This document shows positions 27,401 through 39,400 of a stretch of DNA of 64,000 nucleotides, in pieces. The stretch is taken from NCBI GenBank assembly GCA_964607765.1, contig CAZSNT010000021.1, positions 1 to 64,000 of the forward strand, in the 5' to 3' direction. Each line of letters starts with the position of its first letter. Within the stretch, counting starts at the first letter, position 1. A program made the translations under genes and the position numbers. Under the pieces are notes generated by a model, which was given only the letters and a program-made list of their open reading frames with translations, was not told the origin of the DNA and ran no database searches. The stretch comes from CAZSNT01 sp964607765 (GTDB lineage: Bacteria > Verrucomicrobiota > Lentisphaeria > Oligosphaerales > JABHEG01).

Positions 27401-30400
27401 CCGGTACTGATCCGGATCCTCAGGAACTTGTCGTCCGCATTGTAGATGGCCGTCGCCGAGTTGTCCGTGATGTCGTCGCTGTGCGCGAACTGGATGGTCA
27501 CACCGTTGTAGTCCGTGCCGGCGGCGGCGGCCGTGATGGTCAGATCATTGTTGTCGCCGGGCAGTCGTGCCGCTGCAGTGGCTGCGACGTTCGTGACCGA
27601 TGTGGTCGCGGCCGTGTGGATCGTGCCCGAGCCGTCGCTGCCGGCGGCGTTGGCAGCCGTGAACGGAATGGTTGCGCTGTTCGCACCGGCGTTGACCTCG
27701 CCGATGACAGTCGCGGCCGTAGTAACGCCGCTGTTGATCGTGATGGACAACGTCGAGCTCCCGGCGTCGTAAGCCGCGGCAGTCGTGTCGCCCGTGAGGC
27801 TGGCATCGTCGAGATAGCGGATCGTTACGCCGTTCGCCGTGACGCCGGCCGTCTCGGCCGTGAACACGATGCCGTTGTTGTCGCCCAACGCGTCGAGCGT
27901 GGCCGTGGCCGAGACAGCGTCCGCCCCACCCGTCGTGACGAGCGCGCTGCCGGTCACGGCGCCGTTGACCGTGATCGAATCGGCTTGGGTCTCCAGCACG
28001 ATGCTGCCCGACGCCGTCGCACCGAGCCCGGTCTGTTCAGCGTCCACAGTCGGTGTGGTCAGCCCGTTCGTGCCGACGCGGTTGACGGTGACCGACACGG
28101 CGCCCACCGTGATGGCGGCGCTATTGGTCACGGCAATCCCGCCAGAGCCGGCCGACGCAGTGAGCAGCGCGACGGTCGTGTCCAGCGCATCAGCGACGGC
28201 TCCGAACTCACCGACACCGATGCCCGCTGTCAACCGTGCTTCGGCCGCAATCAGGTCCACATCCGAGTCGCCGCCATCGGTGACCGAGCCGTTGACGGCA
28301 GTCACGCTGACCGCACCCGCACCGGCGTTCAGGCTGGCAACGGCAATGTCCGTACCGGCCCGGTAGCGCACATCGCCGCCGCTGCTGGCAGAGCTGGTGC
28401 CGTCGGCCATGGCGATGCCCCCGGTCGACGCTTCGACGTCGATCGTGCCGCCCACGGTTGTCACGTTCGCGCTCTGAGTGACGGCGTCTGCTGCCCGTAC
28501 GCTGATGCTGCCGGTGGCGCTCTGAACGGCGGTATTGAGTGTGACGTCGCTGCCCGCGCCCTGAGCCAGAAGCAGGATGTTGCCGCTGCCGTGCGCGTTC
28601 ACGCCGAGCCCCGCGGCCTGCGAGCCGTCGTTGATCGTGATCGAGCCGTTGAGTGTGGCAAGCACGATCGAGCCGTTCGCCGTGCTGGTCAGATCGGACT
28701 GGGCAGCAACATCCGAGACGGCCGGTGCGACGGCCGAGCCGTCCTGTGCAACGCGCAGTACGTCCACAGGCGCCACGGTGTCGACGCCGACATTCGTCGC
28801 ATCTTCCAAACTGATCCCGCCGCCGCCCGTGGTGGTGGCCGCAGTGACGGTGACGGCCTCGGTCTCGACAGCGTTCGCGGCCGCACCCAGCGCACCAACC
28901 CCGGCTCCCGCACTCAGACGCAAGCCGTTGGCGTAGACGTCGACAGTGTCGGCCCCGAGAGCCCCGTCACCGTTCGCATCGTGGAAGTAGACGCCTGTCT
29001 GACTGCCAAGCTCGAGACCCGCGATCTGGTAGCCGTTCCCGCCATCGTGGATCCGGGAATCCACATCGGCGTCATACTGCCCGGAGACGCCGCCCGTCGC
29101 GTCCAGCCACAGATCCTCGCCTTGCGTGTAAAGCTGGTTGCCGTCCGCGTCGTAGTAGTAGAGGTTCGTCTGCAGGCCCTGTTCCGGACCGACGACCTGG
29201 GTGCCGTTGCCGCCGTCGAACAGGAGCGTGTCTATGCCATTGTCGTATCGTGCCAGCCGGCTTCCGAGCTCGTCACGCCAAACGTCCTCGCCCACAGTGT
29301 AGGCGCTGTTGCCGTCGGCATCGTGGTAGACGACGAGCGTCTGGATGCCGGCCTCAGGCGTGATCACGTAGCCGTCGCCGCCGTCGGAGAGCTGCGTGTC
29401 GATGCCATGGTCGTACTGCCCGACCGTGCCGCCCGCCTCGTCACGCCACGCATCTTCGCCCGTGCTGTAGAAGGTGTCCGCGTCCGCGTCGTAGTAGTAG
29501 ACGCCGGCCTGGGAACCGTCTTCGCCGCCCGTGATCTGGTAGCCGTCACCGTCGGCGCTGATCTTGACGTCGATGCCATCGTCATACTCTCCGGCCGTGC
29601 CGCCGCCCATGTCCTGCCAGAGATCCTCGCCGGCGGTATGGACCTGATTGGCGTCCGCGTCGTAGTAGTAGAGCCCGCCCTGACTGCCCTGCTCCGGCCC
29701 GATCTGGTAGCCGTTGCCGCCGTCGTACACGCGCGTGTCAATACCATGGTCGTATTGCCCGGCCGTGCCGCCCGCCTCGTCGCGCCAGACATCTTCGCCG
29801 GTGGTGTAAGCGGCGTCGGCGTTGGCATCGTGGTAGTAGAGTCCGTCATTGCGCCCCTGCTCGGCGCCGGCGATCTGGTAACCGTCGCCGCCGCCCAACA
29901 CGAGCGCGTCCGTGCCGTCGTCGTACAGTCCCGCGCGGCTGCCCGCCCCGTCGCTCCAGATGTCCTCGGTGTCGTCGTGGGCTCCATCACCGTCCGCATC
30001 GCGGTAGTAGAGCCCGGTCTGGATCCCGGTCTCGGCACCAGCAATCTGGTAACCGTCGCCGCCATCGGTCAGCTTGGTGTCGACGCCGTCGTCGTAGCGG
30101 CCGGCCGTGCCGCCCGCTTCATCGCGCCACACATCTTCGCCGGCAGTGTGCACGCCGTCCTGGTTCGCGTCGTGGTAGTAGACACCGGTTTGGATGCCCT
30201 GCTCGCCGTCGGCGACCTGGACGTCGTCGCCACCGTCGTGGACCAACGCATCAACGCTCTCGTCGTAGACGCCGACCGCAGCGCTGCTGCCGTCGCTCCA
30301 AATGTCTTCATCAGTCCCCGTCCCGGCGTCGCGGATTGTGCCGGATGCTGCGATGACGGCCACGCTGCCCCAACTCGCCTGGGAGGCGGTCGTGCCCGCG

Positions 30401-33400
30401 GCCCTGTCCGCGGCAGTGCGTGCGTCCAGCGTCCCAAGCACAACGTCATCGGCAGCCGTGACGCGGATGTTCGCGCCGTCCGTGCGGACGAGGGCGGCAC
30501 CTTCCATGCGGACGCTGCCGGAGTCGCCCGTCATCCCGGCCTGCATGTCGACTGTTCCGGAGCCGGCCGTAGCCACCACGCTGGCGGCTGCCTGGTCGAT
30601 GTTGTCGGCGGACAGGACGGAGATGCGGCCCGTCTCCGAGCTGACGCCGGTGTTCAGTGCGATGTCCGCAGTGCGACCAGCAGACGCGGTCTGGATCAGG
30701 ACGTTGCCCGTGCCGTCCGCGGCGATGCCGGCACTGTCGGCCGGCGCCGTGCCGTCGTTGACCGTGATGCTGCCGTCAACTGTACGGAACACGATCGAGC
30801 CGTTGCTGCCGTCGCGCGTGACCAAGTCGCTCTGGGCTGCGGCATCTGCCTCGTCCTGCGTGGTGCCATCGGCGAGCAGGCGCACGACCGGAACCGTGCC
30901 GACCGTATCGACAGCGACATCGTTGGCGTCGACAAGGTTGATACCGCCCGCGCCGGCAGACGCGGTCAGCGTGGCGACGTCGGTCTCGACGGCGTTCGCA
31001 CTGCCGCCGAGAACACCGACGCTGGTGTCGGCGTAGAGGCGCAGCGCCGCGGCGTACACGTCAACGACGTCGTCTGCTGCGCCATCCGTGATGGAGCCGC
31101 CGCTCGCACGCAGACTCACATCGCCCCAATCGGCCTGGTCGGCGCCGTCACGCGCATCGAATAGCCCGACCGTGATGGTGGTATCAGCGACGTAGCGGAT
31201 ATTGCCGCCCGCGGTCACGGCGCGTGCGCCGGAACGCATCTCGATCGCGCCGGAGCCCGTTTCCACGTTGATGCTGCCCGTGCCGGCGGTGATGATGTCG
31301 CCGTCGGCCATCTGCAGCACGTCATGCTCGGACAGCACAGTGATGTGTCCGCCCTCGGACTTCACATCCGCGTTGAGCTCGACATCGTGGGCGGCGCCGA
31401 CCGCCTCGAGCAGGATGCCGCCCGTGCCATCAGCGTAGACACCCATGCCGTCAGCCGGCGCTGCGCCGTCGTTGACAGTGATTCCGCCACCCGCAACACC
31501 CGTACGCAGAACGATCGAGCCGTTGCTGCCGTCGCGCGTCACCAGATCGCTCTGACTGGCAGCATCGGCGTTCGCGCTGGCAATGGCGTCGCGGGCAACG
31601 CGCTGGGCTTGGGCCGTGCCGACTGTGTCCACACTCACGCTGCTCGCGTCGAGCAGGTTGATACCGCCCGCGCCCGCCGAAGCACTGAGGACGCGTGCCT
31701 CGATGTCGACGGGGCTGTCTACGCCCTCGCCCAGCGTCCCGATCGCCGCGCCCGCGTAGAAGCGAACGCTGTCAGCGTAGATATCCACGACCGTGTCGGC
31801 TTCCGAGTCGAGGATCGAGCCGCTGTCGGCGCGGACACTCACCTCGCCCCAATCAGTCTGCGTGCCGCCCAGACGCGCGTCCAACTGGCCGAGCGTGACG
31901 GAACCGCCGGCGCGGTAGCGCAGGTTGCCGCCGACCGTCGTGGCGGTCGCGGCGGTGGCCATATCGACCGAGCCGGCCGTTGCTTCGACATCGATCGTGC
32001 CGGCGCCGGTCGTGGCAATGTCGCCGGCGGCGGCCTGTGTGACATCGTTGGCGGCAATGACGGTGACATGTCCCGTGCCGGAGACGACTGCCGCGTCGAG
32101 GGTGATGTCCGCCGTGGCGCCGGCGGAGGCAGCCTGCAGCAAGACATTGCCCGCGCCGTGCGCGTTGACGCCGATGTCGTTACCAGGCGTTGTGCCGTCC
32201 GACACGGTGATGGAGCCGTTCACGCTGCGCAGCACGATCGAGCCGTTTGCCGTGCTGATCAGATCGCTCTGCGCGAGCGGTTGCTGCGCGCCGTCTTCGT
32301 CACGGATCGTGCTGCTGCCGCCGGTCTCATTGCTGCGTTCTACCGCCACGGACGACACGGTGCCAACCGTCACGCCTGTCGCATCAACAAGGCTGATGCC
32401 ACCGCCGCCGGAGGTGGTCTGCGCTGCGATCGTGCCGACCTCCAGATCGATGGCGTCAGTGCCCGCGCCAAGTGCGCCGATTGCCGTCCCGGCAGTGAGA
32501 CGCAACTGGTAGGCGTAGACGTCCGTCACGCCGTCGTCATAGAGCCCGGAGGCGTCGGCATCATAGTAATACAGGCCTGCCTGCGCGCCGTTCTGCATGC
32601 CGCTGATCTGGTAGCCGTCGCCACCGTCGGACAGCGGGGTGTCGGTACCGTTCTCGTAGACACCCTCCTGGCCGCCCGCCTCATCGCGCCAGATATCGTC
32701 GCCTTCGGTGTAGCCGTCAGCGTTCGGGTCGTAGTAGTAAACGCCTGTCTGAGTGCCCGTTTCGCCGCCACTGAGCTGATAGCCGTCGCTGCCGCCAAAC
32801 ACAGGCGTGTCGATGCCGTGGTCGTAGACGCCGGCTGTGCCGCCGTCCTCGTCCACCCAGAGATCTTCCTCGCCGGTTCCGGCAGCATCAGAGATGGTGC
32901 CGTTCGTGGCGATGATCGCGACCAACCCCCAGTCAGCCTGTTCGGAGAGCGTGCCGACAGCGCGGTCTGCGGCGGTCCGCGCATCGACCAGTCCAAGCTG
33001 CACGTTGTCCGCCGCCTCCAGGCGAATGTTCTTGCCGTCAGTCCTGACGATGGCCGCGGCTGCCATGGTCAGGTGGCCGGTACCATCCGTACCCGCCTCA
33101 ACGTCAACTGTGCCGCTGTCCGTCGAGATCAGGCCGTTGAGCAGTACATCATCGCTGCCCAGCACGGAGATGTCACAGCCGCTGCTGCAGACCAGATCCT
33201 CGACCGTCAGCGTGCCGGCAGCCCGATAGAGGATGTTCCCGGTCTCGGTCTCGCCACGCGTACCGTCAGCCATTGTCAGGGCGCCGTTCAGGGCCTCGAC
33301 GTAGAGGAACCCGGACGTCGCGCTGATGTCCGCGTTCTGCGTCACGGCGCGCGCGCTGCGGAGCGTGATGCCGCCGCTGCGGGAACTGATCGAGCTGTTC

Positions 33401-36400
33401 ACGACGACATCGCGGTCCGTACCCACGGACTCGACCCAAGCGCTTCCCGTGCCGGCGACGCTGACGCCACTGCCGCCAAGCGTGATACTGCCGTCGTCCG
33501 TCTTGAACACGACCCCACCCGTGCCGTCCACATTGGACTGTTCCAGGCGTGTGACGAGTGCATCGCCGCCCACACGCGTGATGACGATGTCGCCGGCCGT
33601 ACCAGTGTTCAGCGCACTGGTCTCGGGGCTGTCGATGTCCAAGTCGCCGTGGTCGCCGGCCGTGGTGCCGAGGCCGGACACGGCCGTCAGCGTAACTGTA
33701 GCCGCAGTGATATCCGCTGCGCCGTCGAGAGCCGCGTCCGTCACGGCGCCGCTCGACGTCAGAACAACGTCGTTCGAGCCCGCGTCCACAACGCCGACCG
33801 CAGTGCTGCCGGCGCTGACCGTGATATCCCCGTCCGCCGTGGTGACGCTCGTGAGAGTGACAGCGTCCGTCTCGGTCAACTCGATGTCGAAGCCGTCCGC
33901 CGCGCCCGTGTCGCCTGTTGTCTCGGCGGTGACTGTGTCGACGGCCGTGTTCAGATCGATCCCTTTCGCCGCCGTCGCAGTCAGGTCCGCGCCGCTGATC
34001 AGCCCCGTGCCCTCGGTCTGATCGATCCGGCCGTAGGTCGCCGTCAGGTCGACCGCGCCGACGGCGGTCACGGCGCCGTCGGTGAGTGTGATATCGCTGA
34101 GTGCCTGCACAGTCACGGAACTGCCCGCGCCCGTACCGGCCAACGCGCCGCCCTCGAAGGTAACGTCGCCTGTTCTCGCCACGCCCAGGACCGTATCCGG
34201 CGCCGTTGCGGAGCCCGTCACGAGGATGTTGTCCGCGTAGACCCGGAGCTGCTCCGGCAGCACGGCCAGTCCGATCTCCGCATCGCCTTGTGTGCCAGGA
34301 TCGTCCGGACCGGCGACTGCCGAGGCGACGAAAACGGTAACCGGGTCGCCGTTCTGGTCAACCGTGGCGTCGGTGATGGCGTTCACTATCTGGGAGCGCG
34401 TGCTGGCAGCCGTTCCGTCCACCGCCTCGGTCAGTTGAGCCGTCACTGTCAGTGTCCGGTTCACCGTGTGGAACACAGACGTTTCCGCACCGGCAGCTAC
34501 ACCGTCAACCACGACGACTGAGACACCGTTGTAGTCGGCGTAATCGGCGGCGCCCACGTTCTCGGCCGTGACAAGCACGTCGTTACCGGCGCCGGAGAAC
34601 TCGAGCGTTGCGGTGGCCGCCACATCGTCCGCGCCGTTGGCTGTCTTCGACCCGATCACGGTCTCGAACCTGCCGACGCCGGCGGTGTAGTCCAGACCGG
34701 CAGTTGCGATGAGGGGGCCGGTGCCGTAGGCATACTCTCCGCCACCACCGTTTACGTCGATGCTGTGGTCCGTGACTTGGTCGCGCACGGTGACCGCCCG
34801 GGTGTTGTCCAGGTCGACCTTGATGGTCAGGATCTTGGCGACGTCGTCGTAGTACGCCGCCGCGATGTCGCCGCTGACCGTGCCGTCGTCCACGATCTTG
34901 ATGATCACGTCGTTGAAGGCGGTTCCCTGCCCGCGCGCGGTGAACACCAGATCGTTGTCGCTGCCGGGCGAGACGATCTCAACGACGGCCGACGTCAGGT
35001 CAGACGCCCCGGCCATGCTCACAGGCATCTGGTCGGGAGCCCAGCCGATCACCACTCGCGCGAAGCCCTCTGCCAGCGCGGCCAGATCGGCAGTGCCAAG
35101 GTCGAGCACGCCCGTGTTGAGTCCGGCAGCGCTGCCCACCTTGATCGGGGTAACCGGCGAACCGGGCCGCAGCGTGATGACGCTGGTATCGGCAACGGAC
35201 GCGGACACGGTGTCAACGCCGCCGACGAAGTCGATCTCATCGGCTGAGAAGGTGAGATGCCCACCATTGACCGAGACCGTGCTGTCGAAGCGCAGTTCCG
35301 GCGCAGTCAGATCGGCGGCGCCGACGGTCACAGCGCCGTCGAAGTGCGTGGACCCAGCGCCCCATGCCTGCGTCAGTGTACCCGTCACGGTCACGGCGCT
35401 GTTGAACCGGACCTGGTCAGCTGCCACGATGGTCACGTTGCCGCCGCTGGTGACAGCGCCGTCAGCGGTGAACGTGCCGGCGTTGCCCATGTCGATCGTG
35501 ATACTGCCGAGACCCGACGTCTCCACATCTCCGTGGAAGACGACCTGGGACGATGCGGTGATGGTCACCTCACCCGCGTTAAGGTCCTGAGCCGGGCTGC
35601 CACCTGACAGCGGCTTGCCGATCTCGACCGTACCGGTGGCCGACTCGATCTTGAACTCGCCGGTCAGGGCGATGCTGCCGTAGATCGTGACGTTGTGCGC
35701 GGACCGGATGGTAACGGACTCGAGGGGGACGGACGAGCCGATGTCGCCCTGGATCACAATGTCGCCCGTGCCGGCATTGAGGACCAGGTGCTCACCCTCT
35801 TCCGGGTCGCCGGTGAAACCGTCGATGTTGCCCTCGATCAGGATGCGGCCGCCTTCCGGGCCGGTGTCGAGGGTGAGCGTCTCACCGTCCGACAGCACGG
35901 CGCTGTCGTCCATGAGGATATCGTCCGCATTCGTGTAGGTGCTCCCGCCCTGCCAGACCGTAGTGCTGAACGACCCGATCAGATGAACCGTGGCGTTGTT
36001 GCGGGTACTGAACGTACCGACAACCGTGATGCCGCCGCCGAGCTTGGGCGAGCGGATGGTAACCGAGTCGCGGAACGCGTAGGTCCCTACCTCGACATCG
36101 TGGCGTCCGTCCGCACGGCCGATCGTGATGCCGTCCACGCCGTCGACCACGTCATCGGCGAACCCGTCCATGAGCAGGTCGAGTTCGCTGCTGTCCAAGC
36201 TGAAATCGCCTGCAGCGCCGTCGCCGACGCCGATGCTCTGCAGCACGTTGAGCGGCTGCAGCGTGAGCGTGCCGCGGTCATCGTCGTGGCCGCCGACCGT
36301 GCCGCCGTACCAGCTGCGGACTTGCGCGTCGATATCAATCGAGTCGGTGGTGAGGATGATGTCGCCGCCGCCAGCTTCGATCACACCAGCAACCTGAAGT

Positions 36401-39400
36401 ACGCCGGACAGGTTCCGGACCTCGATGTCGCCGCCGCCGGTGGTCAAGCCGTTGATGGTCACACCGTCCACTTCGGTCACATGAATGACCGCGGCGCCCG
36501 CGGTGGTGACCTGGATCGTATCGACCTGAGTGACGATCGGCTGCGCAGGCGAGCCGAACCCGCCCTCCACGACGACGGTCAGGTCCTCAGCCCGAATCAG
36601 TGCCAGGTCGCCGGCGCCCTCGGTGACGTCGAGAGTCTGCGGCACGGTGATCAGCGAGTCACCTGTCAGACTCACTGAGTTGGCCTGGAGCTGAGCACGG
36701 ACCAAAATCGACTTCGCCTCCAGGCTGACCGTGTAGTCGGCTGCCCCATCGTTGAAGCGGTCGACATCGCCGGAAACGGTAACCATACCGAGCAACTCAG
36801 CACCGTCCTTCAGCGAGACGGCCAGGTTCTCAATCGATGTCAGGTCGATCGGCACGCTGTCCCACGTGAAGACGTTGCCCGCCATCTCGACGGTCGTTGA
36901 CGTGTCGCGAGTCAGTTGCAGGCTGTCTTCCTGGGCTGTACCGATGATGGCTTCGATGCTGTTCACGTTGTGGTCGACGGAGTTCGCGCCGGACGTGGTG
37001 CCGACGCCCAGATCCACGGCAACAGCAGAGGACACGGCCGAGAAGTCGAGGGTGTCTGAACCGCTGTCGGTCACAAGCTCGTTGACCGTGTCGTCGCCCC
37101 AGCCGTCACTGAAGATGAACGTGTCGCTGCCGGTGCCGCCGCTGAGCACATCGTTGCCTGCCGCTCCCTGCAGCGTATCGTCCCCTGCCCCGCCGTAGAG
37201 CCGGTCCGCGCCCGCGCCGCCGTTCAGCGTGTCGTTGCCGATGCCGCCCGCGGCCAGCACAGGTACGCTGATGCCGGTGCCGATCGTGAGCGCATCGTCG
37301 CCAATACCGCCGTCGAACAGGATTGCAGCGATGTCGGCGACCGCGAAATCGTCGGACGCGTCGAAGGCCTCGACCCGGATCGTGTCGCCGCCCGCGTTCT
37401 CGGTGAACACACGCGCAGCCACGTTACCGCGACGCAGCGTGAAGGTCTCCGCCACATCCACGCCGCCGCCGATGGCCAGTCGGTTCCAGGCGAAGGCGCC
37501 GGCGCTGAGCACGAGGGTGTCGCCCGCCAGACCGGTGAACGCCGTGCCGTCTTTCGCCGTGATCGTCGCGTCGTCCACAATGTGACCGAGGGAGTGCCCG
37601 TCAGGCGCCGGGTTCGTGTCAAACGTGCTGCCGTCCAGGCTGAGGAACGTGAGTTCCATGAGCTCGCCGATCGCGCTGATGTCAGTGATCCGGTTGTGGT
37701 CCGCACTCAGGCGGGTGAGACTGATCGGTTCTTTCAGGTCGTCGAGGTGCGTGATGTCTGTCTGGAACGCGTTGTGCCCCGTGGCGCCCGGCAGCACGAA
37801 CAGACGCGTGGGACGCTGGGTGGCCGCGCCGTTGCCGAGCCAGCCGGAGTGATTCGCAGGCGACGTGTCGTAGGCGTAGTCGTTGTCACCTTCATCGAAG
37901 GACCAGCGCCCGATCAGGTCATCGGTCCGGAGCGATGTTTGGTCAGCAGCCACCAGCGCAGCCGTCAGGTCGTCTTCCCAGATCCGCACGTCGTCGAGGA
38001 CGCCACGGAAGTGCGGGTTGTCGGCGTCGCGCGCGAAGCCGATGGCGAGGCCTGTTTGCGAGAGCAGATTGGAGCGTTCCTGGGTGTTCTCGCTGGCCCT
38101 GAGCACGCCGTCGATGTAGAGGGCTTGGCCGCCTTGCCCGACACCAAGGGCGTCTGCGCCAAACACATACGCCACATGATGCCACTGACCGTCGGCCAGG
38201 CTCAGGCCGCTGGACTGGATGGACGTGCCGTTAAGTTCGGCACTGATGTTGCCGTTGCTCAGCATGATATTGCCCGTGCTGTCGTTGCTGCCCAAGACCC
38301 CATCGACGATGGAGAACAGGCCGAACGATGTGCCCCCCGGCAGGTTGGCGGGGGCCAGGAAGCGGAACGTGACCGTGAACTTGTCCTCGGGCACATTGAC
38401 CGTCACGCTCACCACGTCGTCGTTGCCGTCGAAGACGAGCGCACCGGCGCCGTTGTGGTCAACTGACAGATTGACGAGCTGGTTCAGCCCGGTCGACACG
38501 CCGGTCTGGGCGTCATTGGCCGGCTGCAGCAATGCGAAGTCCGCAACGCGGTTCCCGTTCAGGTTGAGGGTTTGCGCGTTGCGCGCGAACTGCAGCCCGG
38601 TCAGGTCGACGATGCCCAGGTTGTCCAGCTGCAGGTCGATGAGCGTGGTCATGTCGCTGACACGTATGGCCTCTCCCACATACGGCCGGCCCAGGTATGA
38701 CGTGGTGACCGGGGTATCCAACGCCTCGGCAATGCCGGCGCGGAGTGCGTCATCGGGGATGTGCACCTGCGGATCGATCGATGTGAGCGGTGTGTTGCTG
38801 ATGTGTGCGGTGGGCGGCAGGATGAAGCGTTCGTAGGCCGCGAGATCTCTGACTTCCTTCGGCTCGGCCACGAACGTGTCCTCGCCACTCTCGCCGTAGA
38901 GCTGGTCGTGATCGCCGCTGCCGAGGATGGTGTCGTCGCCGTCACCGCCATGGATCTCGTCCAGGTCACGGTCCGGGTGCGCGGTGCCCGCCGTGGGCAC
39001 ATCCGCGGTGACGGAGAACGCGACATCGGAGACATTCCCGGTAGTGCGGTAGAGCACCTGTCCGGCATCAGCTTCAGCAACGAAGAACAAGACACCGTCG
39101 GCCGCAACGAGCTGACCGAGTGCGGTGGCGTCGAGCAGGCGCTGCGAGCCGGCTTCAGTACCGTTGCTCATCCAGAGCGCGTTGCGCGTGGTGGCTACGA
39201 AGACAGTGCCGCCCGCAGCGACGAGCGTGTCCGCCGCAGAGTCCAGCGTCACGACCGGCACGGTGCCTTCCGCCGTCCCGTCGCTCTTCCACAGCACATC
39301 GATGTTGCCCTTGGCCACGTGGAAGTACGCTGTTGTGCCGACCGCTGCCAGTTCGCCGGCCGTCCCGTTGAGTGCCCGAACCAAGGCGGTGCCCGCAGCC

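Noticed and set aside
28940..30310. Dockerin domains in the 56-aa array
   Set aside because: The acidic loop is similar, but the paired F-helix motif of dockerins and its spacing are missing; the unit is aromatic (Y-Y-Y-D) and tandem in eight copies.
29364..30500. Minus-strand Thr/Arg-rich frames overlapping the 56-aa repeats
   Set aside because: They are in a different phase from the continuous frame, contain only shadow repeats of the 168-171-bp array, and are bounded by stops.
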